Part shown: positions 41,588 through 50,892 of the stretch, in pieces
Layout: each line of letters begins with the position of its first letter
How positions within the stretch are numbered: the stretch's first letter is position 1
Assembly (NCBI GenBank): GCA_031425035.1
Contig: JANPIN010000040.1
Coordinates: forward strand, 104,380-168,379
From: M3007 sp031425035
GTDB lineage: Bacteria > Bacteroidota > Bacteroidia > Chitinophagales > Saprospiraceae
Direction: 5' to 3'
DNA length: 64,000 nucleotides
Notes under the pieces: generated by a model
What the model saw: the letters and a program-made list of their open reading frames with translations, nothing else
Databases searched by the model: none
What the model was told of the DNA's origin: nothing
Program-made: the position numbers and the translations under genes

Positions 41588-43102
41588 ATGCATTTGAGAA
41601 ATTTTGTTGTTTGCCGGTTGGTTTGGTCACTGGCATTATTTAGCAGCCCCTTGTTGGCTCAACAAGCTGAAGTTATACAAGACGCCGACCTGATCGCCCC
41701 CGCTGACACGGTTTCTGAAGTCGTTTCGAGCATTTTGACGGCCAAGGGTGGCGGGCCGCGTACCCTGACTGAAGCAGAACTTCGCGAACGGTTATCTTTT
41801 CTGAACGGTTGCCTGGAATTGAAGGCCAATGGCACCGTCAAAGGCTACATCAACACCTATTCCCTGATGAAGACCGAGAAAACCAAAGGTATGCTCGGTC
41901 GTCGCCTCACGTATTTCCCGCTTTTTGAACAAAAACTGAAACAATACGGGCTGCCTTCCGACCTGAAATATTTGTCCGTCGTAGAATCCGCGCTCAATCC
42001 GAAAGCCGTTTCCAAAGTGGGCGCTACCGGTTTGTGGCAGTTCATGCCTTCCACGGGCAGCGACTATGGTTTGCGCAACAACAGCGTATGCGAAGATCGC
42101 AGCGACCCGGTAAAAAGCACCGACGCCGCCGCCCGTTATCTGAAGGCGCTTTATACGCAGTATAGTGACTGGGCACTGGCGCTGGCCGCCTATAACAGCG
42201 GTCCCGGGCGGGTAAATTCAGCGATAAAACGCGCCCACAGCCGGAATTTCTGGGTTATTCAACGCTTTTTGCCGGAAGAAACCCGCAACTACGTACCCGC
42301 CTTTATCGCGGCTACCTATATCTGTAATTACTATCAGGAGCATGGTATGCAACCCTATGATCCGGACTATGATCAGCAACTGACTTCCTACCTGACGGTT
42401 TATGAAGGCATGTCGTTCCGGGCGATTTCGGATGCAACGGGGATTGAATACAGCGTGATCAAAGCCCTTAATCCAGGTTACAAGCGCGATTACGTGCCGC
42501 CAACTGTGGAAGGTCACTTCGTGATCCTGCCCCAGCGGGTGATGCCGGCGTTTGTGCGTTACCTCAATACGCTCGGCACCCGCAACTACCAGCTGGAAAA
42601 CAACGACAGCTATTACACGGGCGGGGAAGTGGGCGATGGCCGTTACTGGAAAAATTCCGTATCGGTTACAGCTCCGGAACATATTAATGATTTTGCCGCC
42701 AAATTCGGCTGCAACGGTGAACACCTGAAAGCCTGGAATAAATTGAAATCCAATTATTTAGTAGCTGGTCAGATGCTTTCGATCTGGCACCCGGTATTTG
42801 TGCAGAAACACCAGAGCGGTCGCATTCAGGCGCCCGTACAGCCGCAGGATAAAAACAAAAAGCCGGAAATTTCGGCTGCAGCCGGTAACAAACCAGCAGC
42901 CAGTAACCCGGAACCCATGGCGGCGCCTATTTATAAACGCGACGAATCAAAACCTGCCGAATATCAATACCATACGATGCAGCGTAATGAATCGCTCGAA
43001 GACATCGCCCGGCAGTACGCCACTTCAGTGGAAAGTCTGCGTAAAATCAATAACCTGGACGGCGTTAAAGTCGGCATGCGACTGAAAGTGCGGCAGTTAT
43101 AA
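41588..43102 (+). CDS. membrane-bound lytic transglycosylase, MltD-like, with LysM domains
   Basis: A 504-residue exported peptidoglycan enzyme. A signal peptide (about 1-24) precedes a family 23 lytic transglycosylase domain (about 105-240): LSVVESALNPKAVSKVGATG contains the catalytic glutamate, followed by GLWQFMPSTG and ALAAYNSGPGRVNSAI. Three LysM-like segments follow: two diverged (about 275-320 and 355-400) and a clear one at the C-terminus (YHTMQRNESLEDIARQY). This is the MltD layout. No lipobox cysteine is obvious, so membrane attachment is uncertain. A hairpin lies about 27 nt after the stop. Confidence 0.9.
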   Translation: MHLRNFVVCRLVWSLALFSSPLLAQQAEVIQDADLIAPADTVSEVVSSILTAKGGGPRTLTEAELRERLSFLNGCLELKANGTVKGYINTYSLMKTEKTKGMLGRRLTYFPLFEQKLKQYGLPSDLKYLSVVESALNPKAVSKVGATGLWQFMPSTGSDYGLRNNSVCEDRSDPVKSTDAAARYLKALYTQYSDWALALAAYNSGPGRVNSAIKRAHSRNFWVIQRFLPEETRNYVPAFIAATYICNYYQEHGMQPYDPDYDQQLTSYLTVYEGMSFRAISDATGIEYSVIKALNPGYKRDYVPPTVEGHFVILPQRVMPAFVRYLNTLGTRNYQLENNDSYYTGGEVGDGRYWKNSVSVTAPEHINDFAAKFGCNGEHLKAWNKLKSNYLVAGQMLSIWHPVFVQKHQSGRIQAPVQPQDKNKKPEISAAAGNKPAASNPEPMAAPIYKRDESKPAEYQYHTMQRNESLEDIARQYATSVESLRKINNLDGVKVGMRLKVRQL

Positions 43103-43128
43103 ACAGGGGCTGCGTCCTGTTGCCAGGA

Positions 43129-43160
43129 GAGGCTGTTTCATGAGGGAGACAGCCTCTTCT
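43129..43160 (+). terminator. hairpin after the lytic transglycosylase gene
   Basis: GAGGCTGT (43129-43136) and ACAGCCTC (43149-43156) pair perfectly; TTCTGTCGTTTT follows. Likely an intrinsic terminator with an imperfect T-tract. Confidence 0.6.
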
Positions 43161-43292
43161 GTCGTTTTACCCTGTTTTGGCATTTACTTCAGGAAAAGGC
43201 GCAGCGGATGCCGGCCAAATGACAAAAAATCTTGAATAAATACGGACTTTTGCCAGCCAGTCCAATTCACGGTCTTCTAACTATACTCCACT

Positions 43293-44072
43293 ATGCAAAC
43301 AGTCATGCACAATCGCGCTATCGTCATCGAGGACGAGCCGGAAAGCCTTCAAAATATGTTGAACCAGTTGGCCACTTACTGCCCGGACGTGGAAGTCATC
43401 GCCACGGGTGGTTCCAATGCCGATCTGCTGCGGCTGGTGGAAAAACACGAAGGGCAGTTTGAAGTGGCTATACTGGATATTCAATTGACCGACGGCCTGG
43501 TATTCAATGCTTTAAAAGAACTCGATGAGCCGCCTTTCGACATTATTTTCGTCACGGCTTATGATAAATACGCCCAGCGTGCCTTCGATTTTGCCGCCAT
43601 TCACTACGTGCTAAAGCCCATCGAAGGCAATGATCTGATGAAGGCCGTGAGCCGCATCCGGCATCGCAATGTGGAAACCAAACAGCGGTTGGAAATACTG
43701 CAGCAAAACTACAACCCGGCCTCGCCCAATGCGTTTGAGAAAATTGGTATTTCAGCCCTCGACGGCATTCACTTCGTCCGCCTGCGCGACATCATCCGGC
43801 TGGAAGCGGAAGATAATTATACCCATTTCATGCTCGTTGGCGGCGAAAAAATTACCGCCAGCCGCACCATCAAGGCTTTCGAGGAAACAATGATCAACCT
43901 GGGCTTTGTGCGGGTCCATAAGAGCCACATTGTGAACATGAATTATATGAAAACCTATGTGAAAGGCGAAGGCGGTTATCTGGTGCTGGAAAGCGGGGAA
44001 ACTGTCGAGGTAGCGCGACGCAAGAAATCCACCCTGATCGATGCGGTACGGCGGGGACAGGGAAACTTTTAA
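43293..44072 (+). CDS. LytTR-family response regulator
   Basis: A 259-residue two-domain regulator. The receiver domain (about 5-125) has the acidic pocket IEDEPES, the phospho-acceptor in VAILDIQLTDG, the conserved T (FVTAYDKYAQRAFDF) and K (YVLKPIEG). The LytTR DNA-binding domain (about 155-255) contains RLRDIIRLEAEDNYTHFMLV, FVRVHKSHIVNMNYM and VARRKKSTLI. The partner histidine kinase is usually adjacent but is not present here. The start could also be the ATG at 43308. Confidence 0.92.
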   Translation: MQTVMHNRAIVIEDEPESLQNMLNQLATYCPDVEVIATGGSNADLLRLVEKHEGQFEVAILDIQLTDGLVFNALKELDEPPFDIIFVTAYDKYAQRAFDFAAIHYVLKPIEGNDLMKAVSRIRHRNVETKQRLEILQQNYNPASPNAFEKIGISALDGIHFVRLRDIIRLEAEDNYTHFMLVGGEKITASRTIKAFEETMINLGFVRVHKSHIVNMNYMKTYVKGEGGYLVLESGETVEVARRKKSTLIDAVRRGQGNF

Positions 44073-44076
44073 AAAA

Positions 44077-44196
44077 GGTTTAGAAAGGTTTAGAGGGATT
44101 TAGAGGGGTTTAGTTTATGCAGTTTTCCTGATTTAAAGGCTGCGCAGACTACCATTTTCTAAACCCTTCTAAACCTCTTTTCTAAACCCCTCTAAA
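44077..44196. repeat. GGTTTAGA oligonucleotide array with inverted half, upstream of ftsY
   Basis: Forward units GGTTTAGA(A/G)(A/G)GG (44077-44113, four copies) and inverted units CTAAACCC(T)TCTAAACC (44158-44195, four copies) flank about 45 nt. The layout matches the arrays beside atpC but with an unrelated unit sequence. Confidence 0.8.
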
Positions 44197-44205
44197 CAAA
44201 TACCA

Positions 44206-45168
44206 ATGAGTTTTTTCAACAAATTTTTTAGCCGGGAAAAGAAAGAGGACCTCGACAAGGGACTGGAAAAGACCAAGGAAGGCCTTTTCGACAAACTCAC
44301 CCGCGCCGTGGCGGGCAAAAGTACCGTCGATATTGAGGTGCTGGATGAAGTGGAGAACATCCTGATCACCAGCGACGTGGGACTGGATACGACGGTAAAA
44401 ATCATTGAACGCATCGAGGCCCGCGTGGCCCGCGATAAATACGTGAACACCTCGGAACTGAACAACATCCTGCGCGACGAGATCGTGCAACTGCTGGCCG
44501 AGAACAACACCGCCGATGCCGACGACTATGAAATACCGGCCGGCAAAAAGCCCTATATCATGCTCGTGATCGGCGTAAATGGCGTCGGCAAAACCACGAC
44601 CATCGGTAAACTGGCTTATCAGTTCCAGCAGAAAGGCTATAAAGTGGTACTGGGCGCCGCCGATACCTTCCGCGCTGCCGCCGTGGATCAACTGGGTATT
44701 TGGGCCAAACGTGTGGGTTGTGATTTCTACTCCAAAGGCATGAACGCCGATCCCGGTGCGGTGGCCTACGAAACCACGGCCTACGCCATCGAACATGGCT
44801 GCGACATCGCCATTATCGACACGGCCGGCCGACTGCATAACAAGTCGCACCTGATGCAGGAACTCGGCAAAATTCACCGCAGTATTGAAAAGAAACTCCC
44901 TGGGGCCCCGCATGACGTACTGCTCGTGCTCGACGCCAGTACCGGCCAGAATGCCCAGGAACAGGCCAAACAATTCACCGAAGTAGCGCCCATCACCGCG
45001 CTGGCCCTGACCAAACTCGACGGCACGGCTAAAGGCGGCGTGGCCATCAGTATCAGCGATCAGTTCAAAATTCCGATCAAGTACATCGGGGTGGGGGAGA
45101 GCATCGATAAGTTGCAGATATTTAATAAGAAGGCTTTTGTAGAGAGTCTGTTCCAACAGCAGCAGTAA
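44206..45168 (+). CDS. ftsY: signal recognition particle receptor FtsY
   Basis: A 320-residue SRP-receptor GTPase directing ribosomes that make membrane proteins to the translocon. The N domain (about 20-100) and G domain show GVNGVGKTTTIGKLA, ADTFRAAAVDQLG, IIDTAGRLHNKSHL and LTKLDGTAKGG. The acidic A domain of E. coli FtsY is missing, leaving a short basic N-terminus (FFNKFFSREKKED), as in many Bacteroidota. The next gene starts 2 nt after its stop, so both are translationally linked. Confidence 0.96.
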   Translation: MSFFNKFFSREKKEDLDKGLEKTKEGLFDKLTRAVAGKSTVDIEVLDEVENILITSDVGLDTTVKIIERIEARVARDKYVNTSELNNILRDEIVQLLAENNTADADDYEIPAGKKPYIMLVIGVNGVGKTTTIGKLAYQFQQKGYKVVLGAADTFRAAAVDQLGIWAKRVGCDFYSKGMNADPGAVAYETTAYAIEHGCDIAIIDTAGRLHNKSHLMQELGKIHRSIEKKLPGAPHDVLLVLDASTGQNAQEQAKQFTEVAPITALALTKLDGTAKGGVAISISDQFKIPIKYIGVGESIDKLQIFNKKAFVESLFQQQQ

Positions 45169-45170
45169 GT

Positions 45171-45842
45171 ATGAAAGTCCAAGCATCTACGCTGCAGTTC
45201 CTGCGCGACCTGGCCCAGCATAATAACCGGGAGTGGTTCCAAGCCAATAAAGGGCACTATGATGCCGCCCAGGAAAATATGAAACAATTCCTGAAGGCGG
45301 TGGAAAATGCACTCAGCGAAACCGACCAGATCGAAGGCGCTAATTTGTTCCGTATTTACCGGGACGTGCGTTTTTCCAAGGATAAAGTACCCTATAAGAA
45401 CAACTTCGGGCTGGGCTTTTCCCGCGCCACTAAACGCCTGCGCGGCGGGTATTATCTACAAATCGAACCCGGCGCTTCCTTTGTCGGCGGCGGTTTCTGG
45501 CAGCCGGATACAGCGGATTTGAAACGCATACGCGACGAATTCGCTATGGACGATCAATCCATCCGGCAGATCGTGGCCGCCCCTGATTTTCAGAAATATT
45601 TCGGTACGCTGGACGGGGACGAATTAAAAACAGCCCCCAGAGGCTATGACAAAGACCATCCGGCGCTCGATCTGCTGCGCAAAAAGAGCTTTATCGTTAA
45701 GCGCGACCTGAGCGACGACGAGGTCACCAGCGACCAGTTCCTGCTGGAAGTGAAACGGACTTTCGAGGCCATGCGCCCCTTCTTCGACTACATGAGCATG
45801 GTGCTCACCACCAATATGAATGGGGAAAGCCTGCTGGATTGA
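45171..45842 (+). CDS. DUF2461 family protein
   Basis: A 223-residue cytosolic protein of the DUF2461/TIGR02453 family. Characteristic segments are LRDLAQHNNREWFQANKGHY at the start, LFRIYRDVRFSKDKVPYKNNFG, YYLQIEPGASFVGGGFWQPD and RAPRGYDKDHPALDLLR-like KTAPRGYDKDHP. The function is unknown. It begins 2 nt after ftsY, so it shares that transcript. It converges with the hexaheme cytochrome gene. Confidence 0.9.
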   Translation: MKVQASTLQFLRDLAQHNNREWFQANKGHYDAAQENMKQFLKAVENALSETDQIEGANLFRIYRDVRFSKDKVPYKNNFGLGFSRATKRLRGGYYLQIEPGASFVGGGFWQPDTADLKRIRDEFAMDDQSIRQIVAAPDFQKYFGTLDGDELKTAPRGYDKDHPALDLLRKKSFIVKRDLSDDEVTSDQFLLEVKRTFEAMRPFFDYMSMVLTTNMNGESLLD

Positions 45843-45867
45843 GTTTCCACGTTAAAATTACCGTCCC

Positions 45868-48800
45868 CTACTTCCATTTTTTACTCTTCCCATCGTAGGT
45901 GAGCCCCGCCGACACCAGCGGCAATTTCCAATCCTCGATGGCCGTCCCGTCGAGATTCAGGTGACTGCTCAAATAATACAGGCGCTGCGTAGCCGGGCCC
46001 TGCGGAGCGATAGAAAACCGTTGCTGCAAATAGTAGGGCGGAATTCCCTGATAGTACATCGTCACTTTTACCGATAATCCCGCGGTGTTGACATCGGCTG
46101 GCAAGGCGATCTGGTACTGCAAATGATCCTGCCCTGGAAAACCCGGCCCCTGATCCTGGTAGTCAGGGTCGCCGGTCACGAGCGGGTCGGTGGCTTCCAT
46201 AAACTGCAACATCACCTCGCCCTGGTTTTTGAAAAAATCGGAAAAGCGCCAGCCGATGGGCAGCAAGCGATTATCCTTAATATGGTGCACGCGGTGTACA
46301 AAACTGGTGGTGAAATCGAAATCCGCATCCTGGGTCAGTTCTTCATATATCTGCACCTGATCCTGGCGGGTAATCACCTGATAATGTGGCTGGTAGGAGT
46401 TTTTGTCCGGCAAAAACTCCGTTTTCAGCGGCCGACCTTCCCCGTCCAGTATAACGCCCACCGAGTTGGTTCGCCCGGACGACCATACCACGTCGCCCTG
46501 CGCATCCGTCACCAGTACTTCCAGAAACGAACGCCGGAAAGCCACGCCACTCGGGAAACGATGCCCGGTTTTGTTCTGTACACCGACGTCCACCATAAGT
46601 TGGTTGCCCGGCATGGATTTAACCGCCACATGAAGATCGACAGTGGCCGTTTTGGCCTGCCTTACCATGTTCTGAATAGCCAGCGCGTTGCCGTTTTTGG
46701 CGGAGGTCATGTAGTCCTGTTTGGCCACGCCCAGTATGTCCGGGAACTGATTGAACATTTCCAGCAAAAAGACATTCAGCCCGACGTGTTCGTGGCGTTT
46801 GTAATCGGTGCGGGTCTGCACGTTGATATCGGCATCCGGCGCCCGGTGATCGGTTTCGGGATAACTCAGATCCTGGATAGTCGCAATTTTGGTGGTGAGC
46901 TGGGGAATATTGATCTTCCCGTCGAGGCTGGTAAACCCGCCGGGCATGTGACAATCCTGACAACTTTGAAAGCCTTTGGCGGGTTTGCCGTTTTCTTCGC
47001 GGGAGAATTGGCTGTTCTGCCATTCCAGGAAGGTGGACTGTTCGATGGTATGCGCATAGGGCTGGAGCGCAGGATTGGTTTCCGCAGCGGTCAACACCGG
47101 AAATTCATCCTTCTGCATACCCACATTGGGCAGGTTGATCGTATGACAAACACCGCACATCTGCGATTGCTGAATAAACGCGCTGTATTTGGGCGTTATG
47201 CCCATGGCATTCTTCATCGGTAATTCCGCTACTTTTTCCAGCGGACCATATATTTCGTCGTTCGGGCCGGTGACCGGCTGCCCGGTCGTAAGATGGAATA
47301 GGAAATAGGCCAGTTCACGGGGCGTAGACTGATTGATCCAGCCGGGTTGTTGGGGATTCCAGTCCTGCACGGTTTTCGGATCCGGCGCCGTCATATGGTG
47401 GCAGGTCATACAACTAATGCCTTCGCGGGCCAGTTCGCCGTATTTATGGTATTTATAATTCTTGGGTTCGGGTGTTTTGGCGGAAAGGAGGGCGGTCAAA
47501 TACAAGTAATCGACTTTAAAGAGCGGGTCCAGGCTCTTGTCGGTCTGGGCGTCGATCTTTAATTGTCGCTGCCCCATCGAGCCATGGCAACTCAGGCAGG
47601 TGGCAGTTACCTGCTCCTGGTTGTCTTTTAAGGATCCTTTCAACAAGCCTTTTTTGGTGGCGTCCTGGCTGAGCAAGGCCATTTCCGATTCCAGTTGGGC
47701 ATAAAAGATCGGGTCACGTCCGGCCAGGCCCATCGGCGACCAGCGCCATTCGCCGTATTCCGATACGTTGTAGCCGTCGCCGTAATTGGGGCCGGTTTGC
47801 AGGAACATATCCAGATCATAAGGAGAGCCGCCCAATCCACCGTGACAACCGGTGCAGTTGTCGGACGTAATGAATTTATCCAGTTTCTGCATGGGAACCA
47901 CATGGTCGTTGAATTGCATGGGGAAAGCCAAAACGTCCTTGCTGTTGACCGTCACCTGGAAAGGGAAAGTGGCGGCAAAAGCCGGATTAATGCCGGGCAG
48001 CCGGTTGGAGCCCTGATTAACCGCAGCATCGTTGGAATGGGGGAGGTGAAAACGCATAAATTCCTCCCAGGCCGGATCTTCCTGCGACGTGTAGGGCCGA
48101 AGTTGAGCGGGCAGTTCAAAAGCCTGACGAACCAGGGAATCCGGCAGACATTCCGGGTTAGAGGTCAGAATGCTGAGGGGATAATTTTCAAAATAATCCT
48201 TCCGGCGCCAGGAGTTATCGGTGCGGAAAGTCAGCAGATTTTCATTCGGCAAAAAGCCTTTGATGTTGCGTAAGGAACTGAATGTCAGTGCTTTTTCTGC
48301 CGATGCGTGGCAACGAATGCAAGTCAGCCCAAAACCCGAGCCCGGCATATTCTGGTTGTCGTCCAGCTGGCCTTCGATGGCTTGCTCGATGGTTTGCAAT
48401 TTTCCGTCGACCATGGTCGGCGCACCCGGTCCGGCCCAAAACCAGCCGTCTTTGGAACCCGTGCTTGATTTTATCATCACCGTCCAGGAAGAGATGAGCC
48501 GGCTGAGCAGCGTTTGATAAATGGCCTCGTCGCGGCAGGCGGCAGCTTCGTTCTGCTGCAGGAGTTGCTGCAATTCGGTATAAATTTCGGCCGGCGGCAG
48601 GAACATCTCTTTAACGATCATCGCTCCTTCGGGTACTTCCCCTTCGCGCGGTGCTTTTGGTACAGCCTTCCCTGATTTTTCGCCTTCCTGCCAGTAGCCG
48701 GGATCGCCGGTGAGCCAGTACATCATACTGGGCGAGTAGTAAATCCGTACGGCCGGGTGCACGCCGTAATAGGTTTTTTCGATCCACGGACCGGTGTCGC

Positions 48801-49122
48801 GTACCTTTTTATCAACGCACCAATGGAGATCCACGTATTTGCGGCGCAGGATGAAATCATATAAAACCCGTTCATAGTCCTGCAGGTACAGCGGGTAAGG
48901 CACAGGAACGTTATGCTCCTGGCCACCCTGACACGCCATGTCTGCTTCGTCCGGAATGGGGATCGGCATGCTGGCGTGAGCACGGGCAAAGCTGGGTACT
49001 TGAACGGGCGCGTCCGGCAAGAAAATCGAATGGAAGCTGGGAATGGCTGCGTTGTTCGCACCGAGCAGAATGACCAGGGCGATAGAGGCGATCATGGTCG
49101 ACTTGAGGGAGAAGGCTTTCAT
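45868..49122 (-). CDS. large hexaheme c-type cytochrome
   Basis: A 1084-residue exported protein with a signal peptide or anchor at 10-25 and six heme c sites: CIRCH (268-272), CTGCH (423-427), CLSCH (509-513), CMTCHH (571-576), CGVCH (656-660) and CQDCH (721-725). The spacing is wide, and the C-terminal 300 residues without hemes look beta-rich (GVQNKTGHRFPSGVAFRRSF, WRFSDFF). The CMTCHH and GHRFPSG patterns resemble multiheme cytochromes of the NrfA/hydroxylamine-oxidoreductase-like groups, but I cannot assign a reaction. No partner genes for a known pathway are adjacent. Single-gene unit. Confidence 0.8.
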   Translation of the reverse strand: MKAFSLKSTMIASIALVILLGANNAAIPSFHSIFLPDAPVQVPSFARAHASMPIPIPDEADMACQGGQEHNVPVPYPLYLQDYERVLYDFILRRKYVDLHWCVDKKVRDTGPWIEKTYYGVHPAVRIYYSPSMMYWLTGDPGYWQEGEKSGKAVPKAPREGEVPEGAMIVKEMFLPPAEIYTELQQLLQQNEAAACRDEAIYQTLLSRLISSWTVMIKSSTGSKDGWFWAGPGAPTMVDGKLQTIEQAIEGQLDDNQNMPGSGFGLTCIRCHASAEKALTFSSLRNIKGFLPNENLLTFRTDNSWRRKDYFENYPLSILTSNPECLPDSLVRQAFELPAQLRPYTSQEDPAWEEFMRFHLPHSNDAAVNQGSNRLPGINPAFAATFPFQVTVNSKDVLAFPMQFNDHVVPMQKLDKFITSDNCTGCHGGLGGSPYDLDMFLQTGPNYGDGYNVSEYGEWRWSPMGLAGRDPIFYAQLESEMALLSQDATKKGLLKGSLKDNQEQVTATCLSCHGSMGQRQLKIDAQTDKSLDPLFKVDYLYLTALLSAKTPEPKNYKYHKYGELAREGISCMTCHHMTAPDPKTVQDWNPQQPGWINQSTPRELAYFLFHLTTGQPVTGPNDEIYGPLEKVAELPMKNAMGITPKYSAFIQQSQMCGVCHTINLPNVGMQKDEFPVLTAAETNPALQPYAHTIEQSTFLEWQNSQFSREENGKPAKGFQSCQDCHMPGGFTSLDGKINIPQLTTKIATIQDLSYPETDHRAPDADINVQTRTDYKRHEHVGLNVFLLEMFNQFPDILGVAKQDYMTSAKNGNALAIQNMVRQAKTATVDLHVAVKSMPGNQLMVDVGVQNKTGHRFPSGVAFRRSFLEVLVTDAQGDVVWSSGRTNSVGVILDGEGRPLKTEFLPDKNSYQPHYQVITRQDQVQIYEELTQDADFDFTTSFVHRVHHIKDNRLLPIGWRFSDFFKNQGEVMLQFMEATDPLVTGDPDYQDQGPGFPGQDHLQYQIALPADVNTAGLSVKVTMYYQGIPPYYLQQRFSIAPQGPATQRLYYLSSHLNLDGTAIEDWKLPLVSAGLTYDGKSKKWK

Positions 49123-49329
49123 AATTACGGCGTATATAAAAGAACGGAATGCCGGCAGATAAGGGTTTTTATGGGTATAGATGATGGCGAAAGATAGTTG
49201 TTAGCAGTATAAATTGGCAGCGTTTCACTCCAAGGGCAAAATAATTTTTATGAATACTGAAATGATGGCCTTTCCGGGAGCAGCGATCATTTAAAGTTGC
49301 ACCTCTGCCACCCTACCTTAGCTCGAAAA

Positions 49330-50718
49330 ATGACCATGCGCGCCTCCCTAGTCTGGATTTTCACCCTGCTGCTTTTTTACAGTTGTGCCACTTCCCATTC
49401 CAGTCCGCGCTTTTATGCCAAAAAACTGAAAAAGGAGATCGGAAATTCGCCGGTGTTCGCCAGGTCATTCACCGGCTTCACGCTGCTTGATCCGGAAACG
49501 GGTAAGATATTATGCGATGTAAATGGAGGTCACTATTTCACGCCGGCATCGACCGCCAAGATCCTGACCCTGGCGACCTGTCTGGCGGTGCTGGGGGATT
49601 CGGTGCCGGGCATGCGGATCTGGGCCGCTGATACGTCCCTTTATTTTCGAGGCACCGGAGACCCCACTTTTTTGCATACCAAATTCCGGGCCTGGCAGCA
49701 GATTGCCGGACGATTGAACCATGCCTCCCAAAAATCAATAATCTGGGTAAGCGACCCGGAGGTGAAAGGCTTGGGGCCTGGTTGGGCTTGGGATGATACT
49801 TCATATCCTTATTCCGCTGAGCGCTCGACGCTGCCAGTATTCGGAAATACGGAGCGTATTTATGCTGTACGAAGTGATTCGTTAAGTGCGGAACCGGGTT
49901 TGGTCAGGATAAGAAAAGCGGATGAAGGGTATTTAGACTATGGCCTTTTGGGTGATAATACCTATCTGCTATATGGAACAAAGGAAATTTATCCTCCTGA
50001 TTATGAACAAATTATACCTATAAAGAGCGTATCAGACTGGAATAATTACGGTTACAATACCTTAGACCTGCTTGAAAAAGGTTTGCATCGCAGGTTGTTT
50101 GTGGCAGAAGAAGAGGAGATAGATTCTGTAATAACAAAGCCTTATTTCTATTCCACACCCCTCGACACCGTCCTCCGCCGCATGATGTACCAGAGCGATA
50201 ACTTCATCGCCGAGCAAATGCTCATTGTTTGTAACGGGGTGAAATATGACACCCTGGCGCAAAATAAGATCATTGAATGGGCCAAAGACAGCCTGTTCCC
50301 TCCCCCAATAACCAATACACCAATAACCAATAACCAACAAACCAATAGCCAAACAACCAATAACCAAGCCCCCCGCTGGGTCGACGGTTCCGGGCTTTCG
50401 CGCTACAACCTGGTTACGCCGCAGTACTTCACCGGCGTGTTACGAAAACTCTGGCAAGAACAGAATCACGACCGCCTGCTCCAACTTTTCCCCACCGCCG
50501 GCGCGCCGGAAACCACGCTGGACTGGTGGCAGCCGGCGCCCGCTACGCCCTGGTTATACGCCAAAACCGGCTCCATGAGCGGGGTGCAGTGCATGAGTGG
50601 TTACCTGCGCACTAAAAGCGGCAAGATCCTTATCTTCAGTTTCATGCATAATAATTTCGTGGGTAGTGGCAAGCCCTGGCGGCTGGAAATGCAGCGGGTG
50701 CTGGAATTGGTCCGGTAG
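49330..50718 (+). CDS. D-alanyl-D-alanine carboxypeptidase/endopeptidase, PBP4 (S13) type
   Basis: A 462-residue predicted lipoprotein that trims peptidoglycan crosslinks. The ATG at 49330 begins MTMRASLVWIFTLLLFYSC with lipobox cysteine at 19. Active-site motifs of the S13 family are present: SxxK in TPASTAKILTL (S74-K77), SxN in YQSDNFIAEQM and KTG in LYAKTGSMSG. Between SxN and KTG a run of TN/NNQ residues (about 326-346) is encoded by repetitive CCAATAACCAA DNA (50305-50367), probably a repeat that invaded the gene in frame. Upstream non-ATG starts are possible. Confidence 0.87.
   Translation: MTMRASLVWIFTLLLFYSCATSHSSPRFYAKKLKKEIGNSPVFARSFTGFTLLDPETGKILCDVNGGHYFTPASTAKILTLATCLAVLGDSVPGMRIWAADTSLYFRGTGDPTFLHTKFRAWQQIAGRLNHASQKSIIWVSDPEVKGLGPGWAWDDTSYPYSAERSTLPVFGNTERIYAVRSDSLSAEPGLVRIRKADEGYLDYGLLGDNTYLLYGTKEIYPPDYEQIIPIKSVSDWNNYGYNTLDLLEKGLHRRLFVAEEEEIDSVITKPYFYSTPLDTVLRRMMYQSDNFIAEQMLIVCNGVKYDTLAQNKIIEWAKDSLFPPPITNTPITNNQQTNSQTTNNQAPRWVDGSGLSRYNLVTPQYFTGVLRKLWQEQNHDRLLQLFPTAGAPETTLDWWQPAPATPWLYAKTGSMSGVQCMSGYLRTKSGKILIFSFMHNNFVGSGKPWRLEMQRVLELVR
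50305..50367 (+). repeat. in-frame CCAATAACCAA repeat inside the PBP4-type gene
   Basis: About seven degenerate units of (A)CCAATA(A/C/G)CC(A) code for a T/N/Q-rich linker. Similar low-complexity TTGGTT units appear in non-coding DNA at 15630-15660 and 32757-32765. Confidence 0.65.
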
Positions 50719-50721
50719 CTG

Positions 50722-50885
50722 AGCCGTCAGACCGCAGCTCCTCGTCCGACGGCTTTTTTGCCGTCTGACGAGTAGGGCCAGATCTTGCTTAAGGGAAGTG
50801 GGCGCCGCCCTGTAGCGGTCGGACGGCAAAAAAAGCCGTCAGACCGCAGCACCTCGTCGGACGGCAAAAAAAGCCGCCGGACCGC
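50722..50885. terminator. cluster of GCCGTC...GACGGC terminator hairpins
   Basis: Between the convergent PBP4 and metallo-hydrolase genes, GCCGTCAGACCGCAGC(T/A)CC + TCGTC(C/G)GACGGC units occur at about 50723-50753 and 50835-50866, followed by or preceded by T/A-tracts. The first can end forward transcripts (GACGGCTTTTTT); the second ends reverse ones. Extra half-copies lie between them. Confidence 0.75.
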
Positions 50886-50892
50886 TAGGCGG

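Noticed and set aside
44182..45186. Antisense frame of 334 codons covering ftsY
   Set aside because: ftsY has full SRP-GTPase motifs on the forward strand.
46123..47223. Antisense frame of 366 codons inside the hexaheme cytochrome gene
   Set aside because: The reverse strand carries heme motifs in frame through this segment; the forward frame has none.
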